Part shown: one piece after another, positions 26,896 through 35,970 of the stretch | Numbering within the stretch: position 1 is the first letter of the stretch | Layout of the letters: the number at the start of each line of letters is the position of its first letter | DNA from: Candidatus Thiodiazotropha endoloripes | Lineage (GTDB): Bacteria; Pseudomonadota; Gammaproteobacteria; Chromatiales; Chromatiaceae | NCBI RefSeq assembly: GCF_001708965.1 | Contig: NZ_LVJW01000003.1 | Span: 1,736,001-1,800,000, forward strand | DNA length: 64,000 nt | Direction: 5' to 3' | Program-made: the position numbers and the translations under genes | The notes under the pieces: model-generated | Databases searched by the model: none | What the model was told of the DNA's origin: nothing | What the model saw: the letters and a program-made list of their open reading frames with translations, nothing else

Positions 26896-28404
26896 TCAGG
26901 CTCCAGCCTGTAGTTGATCTGCCTGTCTCTGTTGCTCAAGTTGGCCACTCTCCGCCATTTCCGCATAGACCTTGGCCACTGCATCTTCAATCGGTTCCAT
27001 GGCATGCTCACCATTTGGTTGAATACCGGACTCTTCCAGTACCTCCCAAGGTTCGTAACCGATCTTTGAACAAAGCACGGCTTCACATCCTTCAAGCAGA
27101 CGTATTGTCTTTTGCAGTGTTGTCTCTGCATCACCACAGGTATCACCACCTGAACAGTAGAGATCGACTTTGCGATGACCGATAAAACGAACATCGGTCA
27201 TTGATGCCTCGTAGATCAGAAACTCTTTTGCATGGCCGAAGTGCTGATTGATTACACCACCTCCACTGGTGGCAACAGCCATCAATACCGGGCGTGTCTC
27301 TTTTTTCTGCTTGGTCAGGGCCGTGAGTGGGATAAATGTTTCGTTTGCACTACTCTTCTGCGCTTCCAGCTTGGCTTCGATTTCTGCCTGATAATCAGCA
27401 CGTTTTTTCATTGCCTGCTCATAATCGACATCCATCACTTCAACTTTATCCATGGTGAATTCATCACCCCTGTCCTCACCAAGCATGCCCACAGCATCCG
27501 CGCGACACTGCCGGCAATGACGCATCATATTCATGTCACCGGCACATTTATCCTGCAGGTTTTGCAACTCATCATGGGTGGGTCCACGCTGCCCCATCAC
27601 ACCGTAGAATGTGCCATGTTCCGCTTCAGCAATCAGTGGCATCACATTGTGTAAAAACGCCCCTTTCTCCTTAACGACCTTGCTCACCTCTTCCAGGTGT
27701 TGATCATTTACACCGGGGATCATGACTGAATTGACCTTCACCAGTATGCCCCGGTCGGTCAACATCTTCAGCCCTTTCTGCTGTTGCTCAATGAGTATTT
27801 TTGCTCCCTTACGACCTTTGATTCGACGATTATTCCAGAAGATCCAGGGATAGATTTTTGCACCGACATCGGGATCAACGCAGTTGATGGTGATGGTTAC
27901 ATGATCGATGTTGTGTTTGCACAGTTCATCCACCTGATCCGGCAGTGACAGGCCGTTGGTAGAGACACAGAGTTTGATATCCGGTGCCTTTTCGGTCAGT
28001 TGACGAAAAGTATCGAAAGTCCGCTCTGGATTGGCCAAAGGGTCGCCAGGCCCGGCGATACCCAACACGGTCATTTGTGGGATATTGGCAGCGACCGCCA
28101 TCACCTTTTTAACAGCCTGATCCGGCGTCAACAGTTCAGAGACCACACCGGGTCGTGATTCATTTGCACAATCGTATTTACGATTGCAGTAGTGGCACTG
28201 GATATTACAGGCCGGTGCGACCGCCACATGCATGCGAGCAAAATGGTGGTGTGCCTCTTCGGAATAACAGGGATGATTATGCACCTTGTCCCGAATATGG
28301 TCCGGTAGATGGGATAACTGATCGCTGCTACCACCACATCCGGATGCACTGCACCCACTTTCAGCTGTGTTATCTGCTGATTGACCTATCACTTTCAATT
28401 CCAT
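26896..28404 (-). CDS. nifB: FeMo-co radical SAM enzyme NifB
   Basis: A 502-residue NifB. The radical-SAM motif C66-x3-C70-x2-C73 (ACNIQCHYC) binds the SAM cluster. A C-terminal NifX-like domain with INQHFGHAKEF follows after about residue 360. It makes NifB-co, the precursor of FeMo-co. Two adjacent ATGs (28407 and 28404) follow GGAGG; 28404 has the better spacing. The first gene of its operon, about 46 nt after the predicted start site. Confidence 0.97.
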   Translation of the reverse strand: MELKVIGQSADNTAESGCSASGCGGSSDQLSHLPDHIRDKVHNHPCYSEEAHHHFARMHVAVAPACNIQCHYCNRKYDCANESRPGVVSELLTPDQAVKKVMAVAANIPQMTVLGIAGPGDPLANPERTFDTFRQLTEKAPDIKLCVSTNGLSLPDQVDELCKHNIDHVTITINCVDPDVGAKIYPWIFWNNRRIKGRKGAKILIEQQQKGLKMLTDRGILVKVNSVMIPGVNDQHLEEVSKVVKEKGAFLHNVMPLIAEAEHGTFYGVMGQRGPTHDELQNLQDKCAGDMNMMRHCRQCRADAVGMLGEDRGDEFTMDKVEVMDVDYEQAMKKRADYQAEIEAKLEAQKSSANETFIPLTALTKQKKETRPVLMAVATSGGGVINQHFGHAKEFLIYEASMTDVRFIGHRKVDLYCSGGDTCGDAETTLQKTIRLLEGCEAVLCSKIGYEPWEVLEESGIQPNGEHAMEPIEDAVAKVYAEMAESGQLEQQRQADQLQAGA

Positions 28405-28461
28405 CATCCGGCCTCCAAATAGCGACACAATGAGGTTGTTATTACGCTTGAAAGTGATAAT

Positions 28462-28476
28462 GCAATCTGCGTGCCT
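28462..28476 (-). promoter_or_regulatory. sigma-54 promoter of nifB
   Basis: The minus strand reads AGGCAC-GCAGA-TTGC, matching GGCAC-N5-TTGC with the first base changed. It is 58 bp upstream of the nifB start and indicates that nifB has its own NifA-driven promoter besides any readthrough from nifA. Confidence 0.85.
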
Positions 28477-28537
28477 AGTTTTTCCCCTAGCCTAATCCTT
28501 TGTATTTAATGATATTTTTTAACAATGTCAGACTATC

Positions 28538-28553
28538 TGTCGTCTTGCATACA
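28538..28553. promoter_or_regulatory. NifA site 1 of nifB
   Basis: TGT-CGTCTTGCAT-ACA is an exact match to the NifA consensus, 62 bp upstream of the nifB -24 element. Confidence 0.82.
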
Positions 28554-28570
28554 GTGCTGCCTACAGTGTC

Positions 28571-28586
28571 TGTATGACATCCGACA
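28571..28586. promoter_or_regulatory. NifA site 2 of nifB
   Basis: TGT-ATGACATCCG-ACA is a second exact match, beginning 33 bp from site 1 (three helical turns). It ends 9 bp before the nifA stop codon. Confidence 0.8.
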
Positions 28587-28594
28587 GAGACCGA

Positions 28595-30160
28595 TTACAT
28601 CTGCCGAACTTTGATATTCAAGGTCTGAATCCGATAACCGATCTGTCTTGGAGTCATGCCAAGTAACCTTGCAGCCTTGGCCTGTACCCAGCCAGCCTGT
28701 TCCAGGGCAGCAATAACCCGTTCACGCTCATCCAGGTCCGGATCATCAATATCAATTTTACTGTTTCCGTTTACCTGAGAGTAACTCTGATCGAGTATCG
28801 GTTTCAGACCACTCAGGTTAATCGCATTTTCATCAATCGCCCCTTCACCGCTCATAACAGCAGCACGCTCCAGACAATTCTCCAGCTCACGTACATTGCC
28901 CGGCCAGTCATGATGCATCAACAGCCTGACTGCACCGTCATCGATGGATAATTCGCGTCCCTGGCTTTTGGCAATTTTTGATACCAGAAAACGGGACAAA
29001 TCATTGATATCCTCTTTACGATCCCGCAAGGGTGGCATCTGAATCGGCATTACATTGAGACGATAGTAGAGGTCCTCTCTGAAACTACCCTCTTGTACTT
29101 CGGACTCAAGATCCTTGTTGGTGGCCGCCACGACACGGACATCCACCACCTGAGTCTTTACGCCACCTACCCGTTCAAACTCTCCCTCTTGCAGCACACG
29201 CAGTAACTTAGCCTGGAAGGTAGGAGTGATCTCACCGATTTCATCAAGAAAGATGGTACCGCCATGAGCCTGTTCAAACCGTCCTTTACGCTGATTGACG
29301 GCACCGGTGAAGGCGCCTTTTTCATGTCCGAACAGTTCCGTCTCTAACAGGGTATCCGGCAATGCTGCACAATTCAGCTTAATGAATGGGCCATTGCTTC
29401 TCGGAGAGTTGTAGTGAATTGCATTCGCCACCAGTTCCTTACCGGTACCGGACTCACCTCGAACCAGGACTGTGGTGTTCCATTTGGCCACCTGACGTAC
29501 CTGATCAAAGATCATACGCATACTTGGCGTGTGTCCAACCAGGTTGGAGAAACCATGCTCTCCACGGACCTTACGCCGAAGTGAATCGCGCTCATCTTTT
29601 AGTGCCAGCTGCTCATCTTCCACCTTCTTTGCCAGGCGCACACTCTGACCGATCAGATTGCCAACCATTTGCAGGAAACGTTCATGCAATTTCAGCAAGC
29701 TGATACTGCCCAATGGTTGGGCGGCCAGTACACCCGCAGTCTCATCTCCAATCAGAATAGGAACACCAACAAATGGCAGCTCCGGGTCATAGACACCAAG
29801 TCTGTCCAGAAACCGATCTTCATCGGAGATACGCCTGACAACGAGCGGTTTACCACTCGACATGATCGCCCCGACCACACCTTCTCCCGGTTTATACCGT
29901 ACTGTGTTGAAGGGTGCAGGATTCTCATGTAAAGCGGTGACCAGCAGTTCACCACTGCTATCCTCCTGCAGACAGATCATGCCATAACGCAGTTTGGCGG
30001 TATCACTCAGCCGACTAAGCACTTCAGTCAGTGTCTCCCGGAAATCCAGGGAACGACTTAAAACCTGACTGACTTGGTAGAGGCTCTCCAGCTCCGACTC
30101 CAGGACAATATTGTTGTGTTCCGCTCCCATATTGTCCATGTTGATATCAGTCGAACTCAT
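28595..30160 (-). CDS. nifA: Nif-specific transcriptional activator NifA
   Basis: A 521-residue sigma-54 activator. It has an N-terminal GAF domain (about 25-185), an AAA+ domain with Walker A GESGTGKE (near 235) and the sigma-54-contact loop GAFTGA, and a C-terminal Fis-type helix-turn-helix (last 45 residues). The linker lacks the cysteine pair found in oxygen-sensing NifA of rhizobia, as expected for the NifL-controlled type. It overlaps nifL by 4 bp, so the two are translationally coupled. Confidence 0.97.
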   Translation of the reverse strand: MSSTDINMDNMGAEHNNIVLESELESLYQVSQVLSRSLDFRETLTEVLSRLSDTAKLRYGMICLQEDSSGELLVTALHENPAPFNTVRYKPGEGVVGAIMSSGKPLVVRRISDEDRFLDRLGVYDPELPFVGVPILIGDETAGVLAAQPLGSISLLKLHERFLQMVGNLIGQSVRLAKKVEDEQLALKDERDSLRRKVRGEHGFSNLVGHTPSMRMIFDQVRQVAKWNTTVLVRGESGTGKELVANAIHYNSPRSNGPFIKLNCAALPDTLLETELFGHEKGAFTGAVNQRKGRFEQAHGGTIFLDEIGEITPTFQAKLLRVLQEGEFERVGGVKTQVVDVRVVAATNKDLESEVQEGSFREDLYYRLNVMPIQMPPLRDRKEDINDLSRFLVSKIAKSQGRELSIDDGAVRLLMHHDWPGNVRELENCLERAAVMSGEGAIDENAINLSGLKPILDQSYSQVNGNSKIDIDDPDLDERERVIAALEQAGWVQAKAARLLGMTPRQIGYRIQTLNIKVRQM

Positions 30161-31815
30161 AAAAGCGTCTCCTCCATGCCGTTTAGGGGCAGCCTGACAA
30201 AGACTCGACAGCCACCATAAAAATTTGCATCAATCTCAACATTGCCACCATGCCCAATGACAACTTCTTGAGCCATGGTCAACCCCATCCCAGCATGCTC
30301 CTTTGGTTGTTCCCAACCGCAGTAAAAAGGTTCGAACACTTTCAATCTATGGGCTTTTGGAATACCCACCCCGTTATCCATAACCTCAATTAACAAATCC
30401 TGATTATCCTGTTTGGTCTGGATACGAATTTCACGATAGTCCTGCTTGGCTTCAATCAAGGACTGTATGGCATTGTCTATCAGGTATTTGAACAATCCGC
30501 GCAGTGCGTTGATACGGCCATTCACTTCTGCCAGAACCGGCGCAGGACGCCAGTCGACCACGATCCCGGCAGACAGCAGGTTTTCGGTGGAGAGCTTTAC
30601 CACTTCATGCAGCAGTTCATTGATATTGACCAGTGAAGTCTTCTCAACTACCGGACTTGGTAACGCTTCATGCAGGCTCTCCATTGCCTCATCACCACTT
30701 TTTAGGGCTTGCTGCAGTACAATCCTCATCCCCATATTTTCTTGACCTGCGGCCGGCATTGACAACGCTGCTTTAATGACATTCAGCGGTGCCTGGATTT
30801 TAAATATGGCGCCGGATATCGCCTCACGCATGGTCTGTACCATCTGTTGTTCCGCCATATTCGCGCGAATCATGTTGAGACGCGCTTCCTGTATACGCTT
30901 GCGGCTTCCGGTGACTTCGTTGGCAATCAACAACAGGCAGCATCTGGTTGATTCAGCCTGCTTGAAATAGTTATGAGCCGCCTCATCCAGTTCCGGAACA
31001 TGGACTCCTGAACAGGCAAACCATCGGGGTGCCGCACCACCCGGAGGGTCCAATCTGATCTCAACATTGGTAAAGCCGCTGCCAACCTGACATACCGTAC
31101 TCAGATCAAAACCGACCTGTTGTTCCAGTGCCTCAAGAAACAGAGAGGCCGGTTCCACACCCCTAAAGTCGCCTATCAAGGCTTTATAGGCGTGGTTATC
31201 CAGTAAAACCTTACGATCCGCTGCAACAACAGCTACCACCATTGGCGCGGCGTTCAGCGCCGCTTCAGTCAGATTTTTTTGAAATTTCAAGCGTTGTTCC
31301 AACTGATGCATCTCAGTTATGTCCCGATGCATCCCCAAAAAATATGCCGTTTGCCCTTTGTTGTTGTTGACTGGAGAGATGGTAAGCTCAGCAAGATACT
31401 CCTCTTGAGATTTCCGATGATTGACCAATGTACCCTGCCATACCTTGTTACTATGAATAGTCTCCCAAAGTTCACGATAGACCGATTCAGGTGTCGATTT
31501 GCTGGAGAGTACCGACTCGTTTTTTCCGATAACCTCTTCTCTTGCGTACCCGGTCAGGGTCTCAAATGCGCAGTTCACATAGAGAATTCGGGCTGTTGGG
31601 TCGGTGATAGAGATAGCAATAGGTGCTTGCTCGACCAATTCATAGAAAAGCTTGGGTGGTAAAAACTGATTACTGTCCAAACTGCTGAATGCTTCCAGAA
31701 CTTCGGTCGGCGTACCCTCTGGAGGTGAAGCCAGAAAATCATTGATCCTGTCAACTAGGTTGTCGCTTTTTGTAGATTGTATTTTGCGCTGGATCATAGC
31801 TAGCTGTACCTTCAT
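30157..31815 (-). CDS. nifL: Redox/nitrogen-responsive anti-activator NifL
   Basis: A 552-residue NifL. PAS1 (QAPIAISITDPTARILYVN) is the FAD domain by homology, PAS2 follows, and the C-terminal GHKL ATPase-like domain has the N box YLIDNAIQSL, DNGVGIPK and HAGMGL. The helix where kinases carry the phospho-acceptor His reads KIQAPLNVIKAAL without a His, so phosphotransfer is unlikely. It inhibits NifA under oxygen or ammonium. Start uncertain: 31815 was chosen, while ATGs at 31893 and 31797 are alternatives. Confidence 0.93.
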   Translation of the reverse strand: MKVQLAMIQRKIQSTKSDNLVDRINDFLASPPEGTPTEVLEAFSSLDSNQFLPPKLFYELVEQAPIAISITDPTARILYVNCAFETLTGYAREEVIGKNESVLSSKSTPESVYRELWETIHSNKVWQGTLVNHRKSQEEYLAELTISPVNNNKGQTAYFLGMHRDITEMHQLEQRLKFQKNLTEAALNAAPMVVAVVAADRKVLLDNHAYKALIGDFRGVEPASLFLEALEQQVGFDLSTVCQVGSGFTNVEIRLDPPGGAAPRWFACSGVHVPELDEAAHNYFKQAESTRCCLLLIANEVTGSRKRIQEARLNMIRANMAEQQMVQTMREAISGAIFKIQAPLNVIKAALSMPAAGQENMGMRIVLQQALKSGDEAMESLHEALPSPVVEKTSLVNINELLHEVVKLSTENLLSAGIVVDWRPAPVLAEVNGRINALRGLFKYLIDNAIQSLIEAKQDYREIRIQTKQDNQDLLIEVMDNGVGIPKAHRLKVFEPFYCGWEQPKEHAGMGLTMAQEVVIGHGGNVEIDANFYGGCRVFVRLPLNGMEETLL

Positions 31816-31904
31816 TCCACTGTGAATCTCGAAACATAAGAATGCTTCTGCAATTCCCATACCACCACTCCAGATAGGTGCTTGATCCTGCATAATGTCT
31901 TGTT

Positions 31905-31920
31905 TGTTACGTAATCTACA
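31905..31920. promoter_or_regulatory. NifA site 1 of the rnf operon
   Basis: TGT-TACGTAATCT-ACA, exact TGT-N10-ACA match, 166 bp upstream of the rnfA -24 element. Confidence 0.75.
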
Positions 31921-31937
31921 AATGAGTTAGGAGAATC

Positions 31938-31953
31938 TGTAACGAAGACTACA
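31938..31953. promoter_or_regulatory. NifA site 2 of the rnf operon
   Basis: TGT-AACGAAGACT-ACA, exact match, 33 bp from site 1 and 133 bp upstream of the -24 element. Confidence 0.8.
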
Positions 31954-32085
31954 AACCTGCCTATGCCCGGTTCCGGTGCATTTCCGCACTATTTTAGGTC
32001 TTATTTGATTGAGGCCTTTATTTCTGGGCCCTGAGAGATTACGGCACGATAGGTATTCGTTCTGATTACCCTTTTTATGGCTGAT

Positions 32086-32100
32086 TGGCATATTTTTTGT
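32086..32100 (+). promoter_or_regulatory. sigma-54 promoter of rnfA
   Basis: TGGCAT-ATTTT-TTGT matches TGGCAC-N5-TTGC at all but two bases (GG of -24 kept, -12 is GT instead of GC). It is 37 bp before the rnfA start. Confidence 0.72.
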
Positions 32101-32136
32101 TGGGTAATAGCCATTACTCTGAATTGATGGCTATTT

Positions 32137-32715
32137 ATGGAATATATTCTGATCATTCTTTCAACGGCACTGGTCAATAATGTCGTTTTAGTCAAGTTCC
32201 TGGGTTTGTGCCCCTTGATGGGGGTTTCCAACAAGCTTGACGCTGCATTGGGAATGGGATTGGCCACGACCTTTGTCCTGACTCTGGCAGCATTTGCAGG
32301 CTGGTTGCTGGAATTCTATGTGTTACGGCCATTGGAGCTGGGCTTTTTAAGAATCCTGACCTTCATCCTGGTCATAGCAGTAGTCGTTCAATTTACTGAG
32401 ATGGTGGTACGCAAAACTTCCCCTGCTCTCTATCAAGTGCTTGGTATTTTCCTTCCGCTGATCACCACCAACTGTGCTGTACTCGGAGTCGCTCTACTCA
32501 ATGTGCAACAGGAAAACAGCTTTTTCGCCAGTCTTCTGTATGGCTTCGGTTCTGCACTGGGATTCACCCTGGTACTGGTGATGTTTGCCGGGTTACGTGA
32601 ACGTCTTGCGTTAGCCAATGTACCTCAGGCCTTCAGCGGCACCCCGATAGCTTATGTGGTTGCCGGATTGATGTCACTGGCTTTTATGGGCTTCGCCGGA
32701 TTAACCAGCCAGTGA
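32137..32715 (+). CDS. rnfA: Rnf electron transport complex subunit A
   Basis: A 192-residue integral membrane subunit with six predicted helices. The family signature [20 protein letters not shown] is near the N-terminus and [14 protein letters not shown] near the middle; their cysteines hold the membrane [2Fe-2S] cluster with RnfE. It is part of the sodium- or proton-coupled complex that drives NADH electrons to ferredoxin for nitrogenase. First gene of the plus-strand rnf operon. Confidence 0.96.
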   Translation: MEYILIILSTALVNNVVLVKFLGLCPLMGVSNKLDAALGMGLATTFVLTLAAFAGWLLEFYVLRPLELGFLRILTFILVIAVVVQFTEMVVRKTSPALYQVLGIFLPLITTNCAVLGVALLNVQQENSFFASLLYGFGSALGFTLVLVMFAGLRERLALANVPQAFSGTPIAYVVAGLMSLAFMGFAGLTSQ

Positions 32716-32843
32716 CACAGTAGTTGTACAGAGACTGTTTAAATGGAGAGCTCAATGTTTGGAAAACCGATGGAAACAGATCATTTCAATTACAAATCAC
32801 GCTGTGTGATTCGTATAGATCTGTATTGACAGTTGGAGATGCA

Positions 32844-33377
32844 ATGATGGTTTCGGCAATCCTCGTATTGACAGCACTGGGTATCACCATGGGGGCCATG
32901 TTGGGAGTCGCTGCTAAATACCTAGCTGTTGAAGGTAATCCCCTGCAGGAGGAGATTGAGAGTCTACTGCCTGGTTCCCAATGTGGGCAATGTGGCTACC
33001 CGGGTTGCAGTCCGGCTGCTGAGGCTGTAGCCAATGGCGAGGCAGCGGTAACCATGTGTCCTCCTGGAGGCAAAGCCCTGGCGGAGGCGCTGGCAGAAAA
33101 ATTGGGTGTAAGCATCGATCTATCATCTGTGGAAGAGAAAGCACCGATGGTTGCATTCGTGCATGAGAATTTGTGTGTCGGTTGCACAAAGTGCTTTAAA
33201 CGATGCCCTACAGATGCCATTTTAGGTGGCCCTAAACAGATCCATGCCGTATTTGCTGATGCCTGCACAGGCTGTGAGAAATGTTATGACGTCTGTCCCA
33301 CTGAGTGTATTGAAATGCGTCCACTCAGTTTGACTCTGCAGACATGGTACTGGCCTGAACCGGCTAAGGTGGCATAG
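32844..33377 (+). CDS. rnfB: Rnf electron transport complex subunit B
   Basis: A 177-residue iron-sulfur subunit. It has an N-terminal membrane anchor, the CGQCGYPGC cluster motif, and two [4Fe-4S] motifs, CVGCTKCFKRCP and CTGCEKCYDVCP. The start at 32844 was chosen because GGAG lies 6 bp upstream and the hydrophobic anchor begins there; the longer frame from 32724 begins in non-coding-looking sequence. It passes electrons to ferredoxin. Confidence 0.95.
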   Translation: MMVSAILVLTALGITMGAMLGVAAKYLAVEGNPLQEEIESLLPGSQCGQCGYPGCSPAAEAVANGEAAVTMCPPGGKALAEALAEKLGVSIDLSSVEEKAPMVAFVHENLCVGCTKCFKRCPTDAILGGPKQIHAVFADACTGCEKCYDVCPTECIEMRPLSLTLQTWYWPEPAKVA

Positions 33378-33379
33378 TC

Positions 33380-34885
33380 ATGGCTGGAAGCAAACTATTC
33401 AAACTGTTCAAAATCAGGGGTGGCGTTCATCCGAATGACAGAAAGAAGCTAAGTGCTGGCCAAGCTATTGAGAAACTACCACTGCCTTCGCTTCTGCATA
33501 TCCCTCTGCAGCAACATATCGGTGCCCCTGCCGAGCCATTGGTTAGACGGGGTGATGATGTTAAGAAAGGTCAGTTGCTGGCACGTAATCAAGGTGCAAT
33601 TTCAGCACCGGTACATGCGCCGACTTCCGGGCGCATCATGGGAGTTGGTGGTTATCCGGCGCACCACCCCTCAGGTCTCTCGGTTAGAACCATCACCCTG
33701 AAACCGGACGGTCAGGATGAATGGCTGGATAGTCTTGAGGCTTGTGATAATTACGAGCAGTTATCCCCTGAGGAGATTGCTGACCGGGTAGCCCGTGCTG
33801 GGATTGTCGGTATGGGTGGCGCCACCTTCCCTTCTGCGGTGAAGCTGAATTTACGTAAAAGATATGCCCTTAACACTTTGGTGATCAATGGTGCCGAGTG
33901 TGAACCCTATTTAACATGTGATGATCGTTTGATGCGTGAACAAGCGACGCAGGTTGTTGAAGGCGTAAAATTGATGGCCCGCGCATTGGACGTGGAGCAG
34001 GTTTTATTCGCCATCGAGAATAACAAGCCTGAAGCACAGGCATCGATCAGAGAAATCACTCAGAATTCCGGGATGATCAACGTAGTCGGCTTACCGACCC
34101 GTTATCCGATGGGTTCTGAAAAGCATCTGGTACAGACACTGGTCGGTAAAGAGACCCCTGCAAGAGGGCTTACAGCGGATATTGGTGTCGTGGTACACAA
34201 TGTTGCCACAGCACGAGCTGTCTATGATGCCATTGCATTAGGCAGGCCTCTGCTTTCCAGAGTGATGACTGTCACAGGTGAAGCCATTGAACAGCCAAAA
34301 AATGTTGAAGTGCTGATTGGAACGCCACTCAATAACCTGGTCGATTATTGTGGTGGATTCTCTGTGATGCCGGAACGCCTGATCAGTGGAGGGCCGATGA
34401 TGGGGCAGCCACTGCCCAGCCTGCGAGTTCCAGCTGTTAAAGGCAGTAATGGCTTACTGGCGCTGTCGGGTGCGGAAAATAAAGCCGCAACTGAGATGCC
34501 CTGTATACGATGTGCGAGTTGTGTCAATGCCTGTCCCTGTGGGCTTGTTCCTCTGGAAATGGCTAACCATATCAGGTCCGGCAGTCTGGACAGCTCAGTC
34601 AAACTAGGATTGCTCGACTGTATAGGCTGTGGCTCCTGTGCCTATGTCTGCCCCTCCCATATTCCTTTGGTGCAATATTTTAACTACGCCAAGGGTGAAC
34701 TGGCCTCCAGACAACGAGCACAACATAAACAGAATGAGACAAAACGCCTTGCTGAAGCCCGAAACGAGCGTATGGAGCGAATAAAGCGTGCCAAACGGGA
34801 AGCGATGCAAAAACGTAAAAAAGAGATGGAGGAGAAGAAAAAAAGAGAAGCTGAGAAAGCGGCACTGGCAGGAGCAGAGTCATGA
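33380..34885 (+). CDS. rnfC: Rnf electron transport complex subunit C
   Basis: A 501-residue NADH-side subunit. It has the NADH/FMN-binding region with GIVGMGGATFPSAVK near residue 147, a SLBB-like section, and two [4Fe-4S] motifs CIRCASCVNACPC and CIGCGSCAYVCPS at about 376-430. A highly charged Lys/Glu/Arg-rich coiled-coil tail follows (last 60 residues). It overlaps rnfD by 4 bp. Confidence 0.96.
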   Translation: MAGSKLFKLFKIRGGVHPNDRKKLSAGQAIEKLPLPSLLHIPLQQHIGAPAEPLVRRGDDVKKGQLLARNQGAISAPVHAPTSGRIMGVGGYPAHHPSGLSVRTITLKPDGQDEWLDSLEACDNYEQLSPEEIADRVARAGIVGMGGATFPSAVKLNLRKRYALNTLVINGAECEPYLTCDDRLMREQATQVVEGVKLMARALDVEQVLFAIENNKPEAQASIREITQNSGMINVVGLPTRYPMGSEKHLVQTLVGKETPARGLTADIGVVVHNVATARAVYDAIALGRPLLSRVMTVTGEAIEQPKNVEVLIGTPLNNLVDYCGGFSVMPERLISGGPMMGQPLPSLRVPAVKGSNGLLALSGAENKAATEMPCIRCASCVNACPCGLVPLEMANHIRSGSLDSSVKLGLLDCIGCGSCAYVCPSHIPLVQYFNYAKGELASRQRAQHKQNETKRLAEARNERMERIKRAKREAMQKRKKEMEEKKKREAEKAALAGAES

Positions 34886-35970
34886 GTGAAGAGACAACAG
34901 TTTTCGGACCGTATACCCATGCCAAGAACAGTATCAGCCGGACCATGGGACTGGTTATGCTCAGTCTACTCCCGGCGACTCTGTTCGGCCTCTATCAGTA
35001 TGGCTGGCCTGCAATCTTTCTTTTTCTCACTACAGTTGTGGCCTGTGTTGCAGCTGAAGCTTTTTCTTTACAGATTGCCGGTAAACCCATCAAACCCTAT
35101 CTGATGGATGGCTCTGCACTTCTGACGGGTTGGCTGTTGGCAATGACGCTGCCTCCCTGGGCTCCCTGGTGGATTGGCCTGGTGGGTGCGCTGCTGGCGA
35201 TCATTGTCGCCAAACAGATATTCGGTGGTATCGGCCAGAATCTTTTCAATCCGGCCATGGTGGCCCGGGTTGCCCTGCTGATCTCTTTTCCATTGGAAAT
35301 GACACTATTCAATCACCCCCTACCCCTGTTTTCCGCCCAGGCTCCTGGGTTTATGGAGAGCCTGGCTATCACTTTTGGCAGCTCCAACTCCATTGATGCG
35401 GTGAGTAGTGCAACCACTCTGGGGCATCTTAAAACTGAGCTTAGTCGGGGTATCGCATTGCCCGAGGCAACAACGACTACAGCTTCATTCTGGCAGCAGT
35501 TATGGGGAGAGACTTCAGGCAGTCTTGGTGAAACTTCAGCCTTGCTACTGCTTTTGGGTGGACTGTTTCTGATCTACAAGAAGGTGATCACATGGCATAT
35601 TCCAGTCTCCACGCTGGCAACCCTGGCACTACTCGCCAGCCTGTTTCACCTGATCGATCCGCACAATTATGTTGGCCCAGCAACACATCTGTTAAGTGGA
35701 GCCGCAATACTCTGTGCTTTTTTCATTGCCACCGATCTCGTTACATCACCTGTATCGATTCGTGGACAACTGTTATTTGGTGCAGGTTGCGGTCTACTCA
35801 TCTATGCAATCAGAACCTGGGCTGGATATCCTGAAGGGGTAGCATTTGCTGTGATGTTGATGAATGCCTGCACACCACTGATCGATCACTATCTGAAGCC
35901 AAGAATTTACGGGCGTGACAGCAAAGGTGAACCATTGGTTTATGCTGATGAGGGAGCTGATATCAAATGA
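34882..35970 (+). CDS. rnfD: Rnf electron transport complex subunit D
   Basis: A 362-residue membrane subunit with about nine helices. The flavinylation motif reads SSATTL in DAVSSATTLGHLKTE (near residue 177), where the first Gly of the usual SGATTL is Ser; the FMN-bearing Thr is kept. It overlaps rnfC and rnfG by 4 bp each. It moves electrons and ions within the complex. Confidence 0.95.
   Translation: MSEETTVFGPYTHAKNSISRTMGLVMLSLLPATLFGLYQYGWPAIFLFLTTVVACVAAEAFSLQIAGKPIKPYLMDGSALLTGWLLAMTLPPWAPWWIGLVGALLAIIVAKQIFGGIGQNLFNPAMVARVALLISFPLEMTLFNHPLPLFSAQAPGFMESLAITFGSSNSIDAVSSATTLGHLKTELSRGIALPEATTTTASFWQQLWGETSGSLGETSALLLLLGGLFLIYKKVITWHIPVSTLATLALLASLFHLIDPHNYVGPATHLLSGAAILCAFFIATDLVTSPVSIRGQLLFGAGCGLLIYAIRTWAGYPEGVAFAVMLMNACTPLIDHYLKPRIYGRDSKGEPLVYADEGADIK

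Larger units (their letters stand above)
31816..32136. other. nifL-rnfA divergent promoter region
   Basis: 321 bp of control DNA. It holds two NifA sites, a sigma-54 promoter toward rnfA and a start region for nifL. No small gene was seen. An unrecognised sigma-70 promoter for nifLA is expected here. Confidence 0.7.
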
